Shown piece by piece: positions 1-6,475 of a stretch of DNA of 23,409 bases (position 1 is the first letter of the stretch; the number at the start of each line of letters is the position of its first letter). The notes below the pieces were generated by a model. The model ran no database searches, was not told the DNA's origin, and was given only the letters and a program-made list of their open reading frames with translations. A program made the position numbers and the translations under genes. This DNA is from a virus, in the IMG/VR virus record IMGVR_UViG_3300027580_000023, positions 1 through 23,409 of that record; one strand, given 5' to 3'.

Positions 1-1
1 A

Positions 2-88
2 GTAGAAGGCACTGAGAAAATGTATGGTTGCCCCCGTCAAAAACCTATAACGCGCCGCCGTATACGGGTTTTTAAGAATCATTATTAG
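2..88 (+). CDS. Possible C-terminal end of an upstream gene (partial)
   Basis: This frame is open from the window edge to a TAG at 86-88, giving 28 residues, several of them basic (the run ITRRRIRVFKNHY ends it). It has no start that can be judged inside the window. The basic composition is unlike the acidic proteins downstream, so it could equally be a chance opening. If real, it would be the 3' end of a gene lying to the left, with the regulatory region beginning just after it. No function can be assigned. Confidence 0.25.
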   Translation, partial: VEGTEKMYGCPRQKPITRRRIRVFKNHY

Positions 89-115
89 TTATTACTGTGA
101 GTAATCAGGCTTCTG

Positions 116-152
116 TACCCCAATGCAAAGGTTTTTATGTGCGGGGAACATA
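116..152 (+). promoter_or_regulatory. Promoter-like repeat, copy 1
   Basis: The core at 127-141 reads AAAGGTTTTTATGTG. It is part of a 37-base stretch that matches 448-484 at 31 of 37 positions by hand alignment. The A-rich BRE-like start followed by a TATA-like TTTTTATG suits a haloarchaeal promoter. No gene starts within 300 bases downstream, so a transcript from here would have a long leader or be untranslated. Confidence 0.5.
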
Positions 153-323
153 TAACTAATTGAATGGTAGTAGGTTAAAGGACAGAAACTATCTTCTGGT
201 CAAAGATTCTTGCCTTGTAGATGATTTCTGTGTGTCAGGTTTTCCTGCGCCGTTGAACCTTCCTCCGCCCGGATAAGGGAGTGTGTCTGTCAGGAAATTG
301 GATGGTCAGTTTACTCATACTCG

Positions 324-392
324 ACCGAAAGGTATTTATGTGTCGAGACACAGTGACGAGTGTCACTTAGGGTGATACAAATACCTGACGGT
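324..392. other. Branched inverted-repeat structure (possible structured RNA or DNA site)
   Basis: The outer arms pair as ACCG (324-327) with CGGT (389-392) and AGGTATTT (330-337) with AAATACCT (379-386), separated by a 2x2 internal loop. Inside are two adjacent hairpins: GTGTCGAGACAC (340-351) and AGTGACGAGTGTCACT (352-367), the latter with a 6-bp stem and 4-base loop. Together they form a multibranch fold of 69 bases. It does not match a tRNA. It overlaps the second promoter-like repeat, so it might be an operator, a packaging or replication site, or a non-coding RNA. Confidence 0.55.
328..342 (+). promoter_or_regulatory. Promoter-like repeat, copy 2
   Basis: AAAGGTATTTATGTG differs from the core of copy 1 by one base. 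The bases just before it (CCG) complete a CGAAA-type BRE typical of haloarchaeal promoters. It lies in the left arm of the branched structure at 324-392, so a transcript starting about 25 bases downstream would lack part of that fold. No ORF starts close by. Confidence 0.45.
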
Positions 393-447
393 GGACAAAA
401 CACTTGACCCGTGGTAATCAGGTTCCTTTAAGTACCTAACCTACCCA

Positions 448-484
448 TACCCCAATGAAAAGCTTTTTACGTGTGGAGAACGTA
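448..484 (+). promoter_or_regulatory. Promoter-like repeat, copy 3, for the gene at 523
   Basis: The core at 459-473 reads AAAGCTTTTTACGTG and the flanks match copy 1 (31 of 37 bases). A start about 25 bases downstream would fall near 490-500, giving a leader of roughly 25-30 bases that contains the Shine-Dalgarno sequence GAGGT (512-516). This makes it the most natural promoter for the 297-aa gene. Confidence 0.5.
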
Positions 485-495
485 TTATAATACGT
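480..495. promoter_or_regulatory. 16-bp perfect palindrome (candidate operator)
   Basis: ACGTATTATAATACGT is self-complementary over all 16 bases. It lies immediately downstream of the third promoter-like repeat and just before the ribosome binding site, about where transcription would start. That position suits a dimeric repressor or activator site. The equivalent place after copy 1 is not palindromic. Confidence 0.45.
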
Positions 496-522
496 GAGGT
501 AATTGTAAAATGAGGTATCAAA

Positions 523-1416
523 ATGACTGAAAAAGAGATAGATGCTGACGAATCCGTTGAAAATCCTGAGTCTGACAGGGACGTGTCTGGCGATAGCGAT
601 TTAGACGACGGTGGCGTTTCTAACACCGGATACGATGTCCCTGAAAGTGGGGAGGATTTTGACGTAGCGGAAAACCCTGAACGTCTGTATAAGTCTTTCA
701 CGAACGATACAGAGATTGGACACCCGTATCGGTCTAAGACTCTTACTGAAGAATCCTCGCCACGCCGTCAGGAGGATTCTATATCGACAGAGGGGTTGTC
801 AAACCCTTCGTCGGTACAAAATCCTGACGAGATAAATCCCTACATCGAAAGCAAGAGTGGGGATGGTTCCACGTCGGAAGAAGATGACTATGTGACTGAG
901 GTGGGTTTAGACGATGGTGACGGACGTTGTAAGATGGAAACCTACTTTGACCCAAACCGCGCCTCGGATGACAAGAGACGACTGTATGACAGACTCTATC
1001 GTCTTCAACAGGGACAGCGCGTTAACGACGACGATAGAAGTATTCGTAATCGCGCCGCCGACCGGCGTAGAGACGTACTTACGTGGACATCGCAACTGCG
1101 TATGGGTAAGCAGTCTCAGGAACGTGTGATAGAGATTCTTGAGGAAGGTAAAGGAGACTTGACACCCGCCGATGAAGAGACGTGTACCGACGAAGATGTG
1201 GAATCTGAAGACACACAAGTCTCTGATGGTGTAACCCTGCAAGGCAGAAAGTTTGAACCTGTTGCGCTTGCAGTTATAAGTATCGTGGCAAATGAGAATG
1301 GTAGACGGGTTCGCCGCGAAGAGGATTGGAAGAGTATTCAGGACTCTCTCAACGTTGCGTCGGGCGATGTACGTCGTTTCAGGGGGGTGGTTAAACGCGA
1401 GTCCAGCTACCTCTAA
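523..1416 (+). CDS. Acidic protein with a cyclin/TFB-like C-terminal half
   Basis: This 297-aa protein starts at ATG 523 after GAGGT (512-516); an ATG at 510 runs into a stop at once. Residues 1-135 are Asp/Glu/Ser-rich, low in complexity and probably disordered. Residues about 140-297 look folded and helical. A basic segment (KRRLYDRLYRLQQGQR) is followed by DRSIRNRAADRRRDVLTWTSQL and, after an acidic insert, GRKFEPVALAVISIVA and DVRRFRGVVKR. Charge and hydrophobic spacing resemble one cyclin-fold repeat of archaeal TFB: an Arg-rich helix, then 'GR-x-x-E-x-VA-x-A', then a helix ending in V-R-R-x-R. The TFB zinc ribbon is absent. I infer a DNA- or polymerase-binding transcription factor for late genes, but only from pattern. 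Its place beside stacked promoters fits. The alternative is an unrelated helical viral protein. Confidence 0.45.
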   Translation: MTEKEIDADESVENPESDRDVSGDSDLDDGGVSNTGYDVPESGEDFDVAENPERLYKSFTNDTEIGHPYRSKTLTEESSPRRQEDSISTEGLSNPSSVQNPDEINPYIESKSGDGSTSEEDDYVTEVGLDDGDGRCKMETYFDPNRASDDKRRLYDRLYRLQQGQRVNDDDRSIRNRAADRRRDVLTWTSQLRMGKQSQERVIEILEEGKGDLTPADEETCTDEDVESEDTQVSDGVTLQGRKFEPVALAVISIVANENGRRVRREEDWKSIQDSLNVASGDVRRFRGVVKRESSYL

Positions 1417-1520
1417 CGCGATATGCCCGTGAAGAGTAAGTCGTATCTGGTTTAAAAGTCACGTCACCAGAAACCCTCTCCCATAACGAATTTCCGCGTA
1501 GAAAAGTTTTCGTGGTGTAC

Positions 1521-1561
1521 ATCTCTGTTTTAAAGGGTGTACCCTTTGTTGGTACAGAGAT
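1521..1561 (+). terminator. Nested hairpin, possible terminator or RNA switch
   Basis: The outer stem ATCTCTG (1521-1527) pairs with CAGAGAT (1555-1561). The inner stem AAAGGG (1532-1537) pairs with CCCTTT (1542-1547) around TGTA. A competing stem GTACC (1539-1543) with GGTAC (1551-1555) is also possible. T-runs occur inside the hairpin and just after it (GTTTTAAAAC, 1567-1576). It may terminate or process the upstream transcript; function is inferred from position only. Confidence 0.35.
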
Positions 1562-1666
1562 TTACTGTTTTAAAACTTTCGAGTAGTTACTTATCTGTCT
1601 CGGAAAAGGGGGTACAGGGAAATCCTGCACACACCATTGGGTTGCCCAAACCCTCTCACCCCTTCA

Positions 1667-1794
1667 ATTAGTTAATAGTACAGAATGACACTTAAAGGTT
1701 TTGACTGGCTTTTTCTATATGTAGTGGTTTAGAATGTACCTACAAGATATTGTAGATAACCCTTTATAAGTGATTCTGTACTATTAATACTAAT
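1667..1794. repeat. Long imperfect inverted repeat (about 32 bp arms) overlapping a promoter
   Basis: The left arm 1667-1700 pairs with the right arm 1758-1794. ATTAG pairs with CTAAT, TTAATAGTACAGAAT (1672-1686) with ATTCTGTACTATTAA (1773-1787), CACTTA (1689-1694) with TAAGTG (1767-1772), and AAGGTT with AA(C)CC(T)TT through small bulges. That is about 32 pairs in all. The 57-base loop contains a further perfect hairpin CTACAA-GATA-TTGTAG (1740-1755). No target-site duplication flanks it, so I see no support for an inserted mobile element. The right arm contains the TATA box of the next gene, and its end touches that gene's ribosome binding site. Confidence 0.7.
1760..1772 (+). promoter_or_regulatory. 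TATA-type promoter for the gene at 1807
   Basis: CCCTTTATAAGTG contains a good archaeal TATA box (TTTATAAG, 1763-1770). Transcription would begin near 1790-1795, only about 12-17 bases before the ATG, leaving GAGG (1795-1798) as the ribosome binding site. Because the sequence sits in an inverted repeat, a mirror-image TATA-like CTTTAAG also occurs on the minus strand near 1691-1697, although no minus-strand gene follows it. Confidence 0.5.
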
Positions 1795-1806
1795 GAGGAA
1801 AGAAAA

Positions 1807-2067
1807 ATGGCACTCGAAGATGTAATTACAACTGGCGTTGTTGCTATTGTCGCCGCCGGTTTCATTGGCGTTGTTGCACAGGTATTCTTGTCCTACATGG
1901 GACAGCAGGGTGTTCAGCAGACTAACGCCCTTGGCGTTCAGGCTGTTATCGGTAACAGCACCCTTGAGACGCTTGATACTGAACTTGACGACAACTATGT
2001 GAATGAAGGTCGTGACGGTCGTGACGGGCGCGACGGACGCGATTCTACTGACGAAGGCGGGGAGTAA
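1807..2067 (+). CDS. Small membrane protein with Gly-Arg-Asp repeat
   Basis: This 86-aa protein starts at ATG 1807 after GAGGAAAG. Residues 8-31 form one clear membrane span (ITTGVVAIVAAGFIGVVAQV). A polar Gln/Asn/Thr-rich linker follows, and then four GRD triplets in a row (residues 68-79, encoded by 2008-2043) before a short acidic tail. Gly-X-Y triplets recall collagen-like tails, but four are too few for a stable triple helix. It is the first gene of the block, under its own promoter. Possible roles include a lysis or holin-like protein, a membrane-anchored assembly factor or a virion component; nothing in the sequence decides between them. Confidence 0.75.
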   Translation: MALEDVITTGVVAIVAAGFIGVVAQVFLSYMGQQGVQQTNALGVQAVIGNSTLETLDTELDDNYVNEGRDGRDGRDGRDSTDEGGE

Positions 2068-2081
2068 GAGTCCTCTAACTC

Positions 2082-3089
2082 GTGCCACACAAAGATTGGG
2101 ACGAGTGGACAGAGGAACTTGATAACATAGACCCCTACGAGGAAGACGATAAACCGCCTGCAACGTCCGACCACTACGATTGGTCTTGGGACAGTAGGAA
2201 CATACGGTATAACGAGAACGCTGGTTCGCAAACTCCTACAAAGGGGCGGTGTAACGCACTACTCGTGTCGTGGGAAGAACGGTACGGAGAACCAAGGTAT
2301 TGCACAAGGATACCAGAAAGATTTTACAAGTGTGAAGGTGACTCTAATTTCTGTAAGAAACACAAGGGGCGTGAGGGTCTAATGCAACGTGCAAAGGAAA
2401 TGATGTCCCACGGGATGTTTAGTAAGACGTTTATGCACTACTTCGACAAGAGTGACCCCGTGGAGAAGGTTTTTGTCACTGCCCTGTTTGAGTCACTTAT
2501 CGAACGTAGCAAGTATGATTTTGATGTTGGTGACAACAGTATCGAGTTAGACTTTTCTGACTCAGAAAGAGAACCTGAACGTCACGGTGTTGTCACTGAC
2601 GACGAAGATAAGGCGGTTATATACTTCCCTGAACCGACACAAAATCATACACCCGCGCTTGCACTTCTTGAGGCTTCTGTGGATGAGGTTAAGATGTTGA
2701 AGGCAAACTCGGATATATTTGCTGACAACATGAAAAGTGAATCCACTGAGGTTGCCGCAACTACGGATGATGGTAGGATTGGTGAAACCATCGAAGAGGT
2801 TTCTGAACACTACCTAAACCTTCCGTACAGTCGTCTTGTCAAAGACCACAAGGAGAATCTTAAGCGTGGTGGTGTAGACATTGAGGGTGTTGAGGCGACT
2901 GACGACATTGAGGCGACTAAGAACACATACGATAGGGAACTTCCGAAACCGGATTCGGGTGAGGAACACATTGAGTTTATAGACGAGTCTTCCGGTGAGG
3001 TTGTGGAAATTGTCACCAAGGACGCTGACGAGGAGGAAGAGGGTGTTGAGGTAGTTGGAGAACCTGAATCCAACACCGGAGAAGAATAA
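2082..3089 (+). CDS. Probable terminase small subunit with a Cys/His cluster
   Basis: This 335-aa protein uses GTG at 2082; the next in-frame Met is residue 101, past the conserved part. Residues 57-94 carry C57, C74, C84, C91 and H94, a likely zinc-binding module of the sort seen in phage and haloarchaeal proteins next to the large terminase. It is followed by MSHGMFSKTFMHYFDKSDP (108-126) and VEKVFVTALFESLIERS, which fit the helical 'HG-x-F/Y' segment of small terminases. Residues about 150-335 are highly acidic and low in complexity. Small terminases bind the viral DNA and bring it to the motor protein. The gene directly precedes terL (stop TAA, then ATG with no gap), which supports the call. 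The length exceeds the usual 150-200 aa because of the acidic tail. Confidence 0.6.
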   Translation: MPHKDWDEWTEELDNIDPYEEDDKPPATSDHYDWSWDSRNIRYNENAGSQTPTKGRCNALLVSWEERYGEPRYCTRIPERFYKCEGDSNFCKKHKGREGLMQRAKEMMSHGMFSKTFMHYFDKSDPVEKVFVTALFESLIERSKYDFDVGDNSIELDFSDSEREPERHGVVTDDEDKAVIYFPEPTQNHTPALALLEASVDEVKMLKANSDIFADNMKSESTEVAATTDDGRIGETIEEVSEHYLNLPYSRLVKDHKENLKRGGVDIEGVEATDDIEATKNTYDRELPKPDSGEEHIEFIDESSGEVVEIVTKDADEEEEGVEVVGEPESNTGEE

Positions 3090-4772
3090 ATGTCTGGTGC
3101 GTCTGCCTCTACGTCACAGGAACTTGACGACGACACGCAGAGGCAGATAACGGAAGCACGTGTACACGCTGACCCGCGTCAGTATATGCTTCATAACTGG
3201 ACGCACCCAAATGACCCTACTCGTTACTACGATTTTCAAACGGACGACGGTGAACCACTCTATTACTTGACCGATGATGATAGTCCACTAAACCCGAAAA
3301 AGTGGGGTGACATAAACGTACTTCTTTTCGCCCGTGGGTGTTTAAAGACAACCAGTTGTATTGGTGTTGCTAACTGGTTCCTTGACGAGTATCCTAACGG
3401 TGAGATTGCTAACACCGCACCACGTAAGTCTCAGAAGGGTGAGGTCGTTGACCGTTTTAAGGAACGTGTCGAGGACAGTAAACTCGTTGATAGGCGTGTC
3501 AAGGACAACATAGACCATCAGAAGTTTAAGGACACAGTAACCTACGACGACGAGGAGAAGACTGTTTATTCGTCGCTTAAGTCTCGTTCTGCGTGGGGTG
3601 GTGGAGATGGTCTTCGTGGACTACACAGTCATATCGGTATCATAGACGAGTTTCAGGATGCCGACGAGACAATGTTCTCTACGTTTCTTGAGGCAATTGA
3701 CCAAGAACTTCCCACAAACCCGTATGTTCCGTCAATATTTTGTATTGGTACACCCAAGTTAGAAAACTCGTTCTTTGCAGACCTTTGGGAAATGTCCGAT
3801 AGAAAGACGTGGGACGCGGATAAGCAAGAGTGGATTCAACAGGATGAACCGGAGTCCTATGGTCATGCTGAGGACACCTACGAGGTTCGTGGTTGGCACA
3901 TAGACCAACATAACAGTCCCCTTCATAACGAGGGACGTATTGAGTTTAAGAAACAGACTTACTCGACTCGTAAGTTCCAAAACGAGGTTCTTGCACAGTT
4001 CTACACGCCCGAAGACGACCTCATTACGCAAGAGGTTGTTCGTGAGAACTTCGATAAAAATCTTGGTTTCAGAAATCGTCGTTTCTCTCCCGACAGTGAG
4101 GTAACTGTTGGAGTAGACTGGGGTGGTGGACAGCGTGAAGGTGCGTCCAAGACTGTCATATCGGTAATCGAGTCGATGCCGGACGACAAAAACATACTTG
4201 TCAACATACACTTCCTTGACAATAGTCTTGAACCACATGACGAGATTGAACGTGTTGAGGAGTGTATAATGAAGCATGATGCAGACAAGTGTGTTGTGGA
4301 CTACGGACACGGCAATAAACAACTAAAGGACTTGCAGGACGGTAATGGTACTTATAAGACAGAGGGATACACCGAAACTGTTAAGGGTTGTCAATATGGC
4401 AACGTGAAAAACAAGTATGACCCTAAGTGGGAGACGGATACCGGACTCAAGAGGTACTTTACCGTTGATAGGGGTTATATGATGGAGTCCTTTGTTGACT
4501 TTTTCAAACACGATAATTTTGTTATACCGTCTAAGGATATTTCGTTTGACGGAAGACACTCGGTTGGAACACGTCTTGTAGACCACCTTACTGCGCCGCA
4601 TAAAGAGAAAAAGGAAACTCGTTCCGGTAAGAAGAAACTGAACATCACGACAGCAGATGGGCGTAATGATGATGCGTTTCAGTCTATGACGTATGCGTTT
4701 ATCGCGCAAAAGGTACTTGGTAATAGTAGACAGGTACATTCAGTAGTTTCAAGAGATAGAAGGGGTTACTAA
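3090..4772 (+). CDS. terL: Terminase large subunit (DNA-packaging ATPase and nuclease)
   Basis: At 560 aa this is a normal length for the family. The ATPase half shows a Walker A-like P-loop ARGCLKTT (residues 81-88), a Walker B with catalytic Glu, IIDE (184-187), and a coupling motif CIGTPK (218-223). The C-terminal RNase H-like nuclease half has its metal-binding Asp residues: DWG at D343, DYG at D404 and DDAFQS at D527/D528. The protein cuts viral DNA and drives it through the portal into the prohead using ATP. ATG 3090 follows the stop of the upstream gene directly, and the portal starts two bases after this stop, so translation is probably coupled. The deviant P-loop with an N-terminal Arg is normal for terminases. 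Confidence 0.95.
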   Translation: MSGASASTSQELDDDTQRQITEARVHADPRQYMLHNWTHPNDPTRYYDFQTDDGEPLYYLTDDDSPLNPKKWGDINVLLFARGCLKTTSCIGVANWFLDEYPNGEIANTAPRKSQKGEVVDRFKERVEDSKLVDRRVKDNIDHQKFKDTVTYDDEEKTVYSSLKSRSAWGGGDGLRGLHSHIGIIDEFQDADETMFSTFLEAIDQELPTNPYVPSIFCIGTPKLENSFFADLWEMSDRKTWDADKQEWIQQDEPESYGHAEDTYEVRGWHIDQHNSPLHNEGRIEFKKQTYSTRKFQNEVLAQFYTPEDDLITQEVVRENFDKNLGFRNRRFSPDSEVTVGVDWGGGQREGASKTVISVIESMPDDKNILVNIHFLDNSLEPHDEIERVEECIMKHDADKCVVDYGHGNKQLKDLQDGNGTYKTEGYTETVKGCQYGNVKNKYDPKWETDTGLKRYFTVDRGYMMESFVDFFKHDNFVIPSKDISFDGRHSVGTRLVDHLTAPHKEKKETRSGKKKLNITTADGRNDDAFQSMTYAFIAQKVLGNSRQVHSVVSRDRRGY

Positions 4773-4774
4773 GA

Positions 4775-6475
4775 ATGAGTGTGAAATTTACTGATAACTC
4801 TTTTGCATTTTCTACCGACCACGAAAAGGAAGGTTTTAGTGGTGAACATGGTGAGTACACTGAACCAAATCCTGTATATAAGGACTTAGACGGTGACGAG
4901 TTTGATACGAACCAGCCTGAAACCCGTCGTGGTGACAGTAGTGACGAAATTGACCCACGAAAACTTGTTCGTACACCGTCACTGAGTGAACTACGGTGGT
5001 ACTACAACAGGACATTCGCCAAAGTTATTGTCAACAAACCCGTAGATGATGCTTTCAAACACGGTATTGACATACTTGGTCAAAACTCTTCTGAGATTGA
5101 GAATGTCTTTGATGATATAGAGTATATAGAGAATTACAGGATGGCGGAGAAGAAGGCACGTCGTGATGGTTTCGCACTTGTCTTCTTTGGTTGGGAAACA
5201 GCAGGAAACCAACCTGACACGTCGAAGATACCCAATAATGTCACTGGTGTTTCACATACGAAGGTTCTTACTGTTGACGACCTTACGGATGCCGCCAAGA
5301 GTCGTATCGCAGATGATGTTCCTCTTGACATGGACGACTTTGTTGTTCGTGATTCGGGCATTGTAGTTAACAAGAAGCTTGCGGATGAAGGGTTTAACGA
5401 ACCGATAGGATACGTTCTTAATACACATGACCCACAGTTTATTCACAAGGATTGGATACAACACCTTGTTTGGAACCCGGAAGTTGATGGTGATTATGAG
5501 ACTGATGCCATTGACTCAAATATTCAAAACTACAAGGAACAACTTGGACGTTGGGAAGGGGAGTCGGTTCTAACGTCGTGTTATGACCTTCTTAAGTGGT
5601 TGAAGAAGGCAAATTGGTCTATTGGTCAGACACTTTTCCGGTACGCCAGTAAGATGTATTCCGTTAAACTGCCTAACGATGCCACCGAAGACGAGTTTGA
5701 GGATGCACGTAAGGCACTACGAAATCTAAACTCTAAGTCGGAGATAATTCTTCCGTCAGTTGACTATGAGGTTGACGACTATGACACTGATGGTCAACTT
5801 GAACCGGAGGAATACTTTGACATATTCTTTGAACAGATATGTGCGTGTACTGAAATGACTAAATCGGTACTCTTTGGTACACAACAGGGTACTGTTACTG
5901 GTTCGGAGACGGACATAAAGAACTACTTTAATCAGGTGGAACGTATGCGCCAAAACCGTATCACGGATAAGATGCGTGAGGCGGTTGAGATGCTTACCAA
6001 CGTTAATACGGCGTCAGGTAGTCAGGTTATATCTAACTTTGCGTCGGGTGAGTTTGATGTTAAGTGGAGTCCTCTATTCAAGATGTCTGAGGAAGACCGT
6101 GTAGAGGCAATACGAACCTCGGCAAACGCGGTTACGATGCTGATTAACAACTACGCCCTTACTCCTAACGAGGCACGTTCGATACTTTCGGAGGAGTGGG
6201 CTGAGTTTGAAGGACTTGAGGAACTTGAGGAAGAGGATTACGATGTCTTCGACAGAATCAACCTCAATACGGTTGGTGCATACAAGGGCGGTGAGAAGGC
6301 AGAAGAGGAACTTGGCGGCGGTGAGGCAGGTGTTCATCCGTCTGCGATGCAAAATCCCCGTGAACAAAATGGCGGTGGACGACAGCAGGGTGAAAATTCC
6401 GAGTCCACTAATCCGAATACACAGGATTCTAATGGAATGAGTTTCACCACACTTACAGAAGGTGGTTCAGAATGA
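4775..6475 (+). CDS. Portal protein (DUF1073/Mu gp29-like group)
   Basis: This 566-aa protein has the signature features of the phage portal. The early segment SELRWYYNRTFAKVIVNKPV leads into the wing and clip regions. Near residues 360-392, the segment TKSVLFGTQQGTVTGSE is followed by a helix (NYFNQVERMRQNRI) and fits the 'LFG-x-x-x-G-x-x-TG-E/S' stretch of the DUF1073 portal family. The C-terminus (about 500-566) is a Gly/Asn/Gln-rich disordered tail. Twelve copies would form the ring at the capsid vertex through which DNA enters and leaves. The gene lies between terL and the prohead protease, the standard order. The protease start overlaps its stop by four bases (ATGA). Confidence 0.9.
   Translation: MSVKFTDNSFAFSTDHEKEGFSGEHGEYTEPNPVYKDLDGDEFDTNQPETRRGDSSDEIDPRKLVRTPSLSELRWYYNRTFAKVIVNKPVDDAFKHGIDILGQNSSEIENVFDDIEYIENYRMAEKKARRDGFALVFFGWETAGNQPDTSKIPNNVTGVSHTKVLTVDDLTDAAKSRIADDVPLDMDDFVVRDSGIVVNKKLADEGFNEPIGYVLNTHDPQFIHKDWIQHLVWNPEVDGDYETDAIDSNIQNYKEQLGRWEGESVLTSCYDLLKWLKKANWSIGQTLFRYASKMYSVKLPNDATEDEFEDARKALRNLNSKSEIILPSVDYEVDDYDTDGQLEPEEYFDIFFEQICACTEMTKSVLFGTQQGTVTGSETDIKNYFNQVERMRQNRITDKMREAVEMLTNVNTASGSQVISNFASGEFDVKWSPLFKMSEEDRVEAIRTSANAVTMLINNYALTPNEARSILSEEWAEFEGLEELEEEDYDVFDRINLNTVGAYKGGEKAEEELGGGEAGVHPSAMQNPREQNGGGRQQGENSESTNPNTQDSNGMSFTTLTEGGSE

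Larger units (their letters stand above)
89..522. other. 434-base non-coding region with stacked promoter-like repeats and inverted repeats
   Basis: No credible ORF was found on either strand. The stretch holds three copies of an A/T-rich promoter-like element (127-141, 328-342, 459-473), a branched inverted-repeat structure (324-392), a 16-bp palindrome (480-495) and a Shine-Dalgarno sequence (GAGGT, 512-516) for the gene starting at 523. A small palindrome CCGTATACGG lies further upstream at 58-67. The spacing suggests transcription could start at several points and give leaders of different lengths, or short untranslated RNAs, ahead of the late genes. Confidence 0.6.
1417..1806. other. 390-base non-coding region with hairpins and a long inverted repeat
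   Basis: No convincing ORF lies here on either strand. From left to right it contains a weak stem CTGGT/ACCAG (1447-1451 with 1466-1470), a nested hairpin (1521-1561), a short stem TTGGG-TTG-CCCAA (1637-1649) and the long inverted repeat at 1667-1794 that carries the promoter of the next gene. The left part may end transcription of the preceding gene; the right part controls the start of the packaging and structural block. Confidence 0.6.

Noticed and set aside
324-392. The branched structure as a tRNA gene
   Set aside because: There is no 7-bp acceptor stem, no T-loop sequence and no anticodon arm of the right spacing.
1624-1634. CCTGCACACAC shared with 13520-13530 just before the chaperone gene
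   Set aside because: An 11-base match is expected many times by chance in 23 kb, and the two contexts have nothing else in common.
1667-1794. The long inverted repeat as a miniature transposable element
   Set aside because: No target-site duplication flanks the arms, no second copy lies in the window, and the arms carry promoter elements in a sensible place for the next gene.
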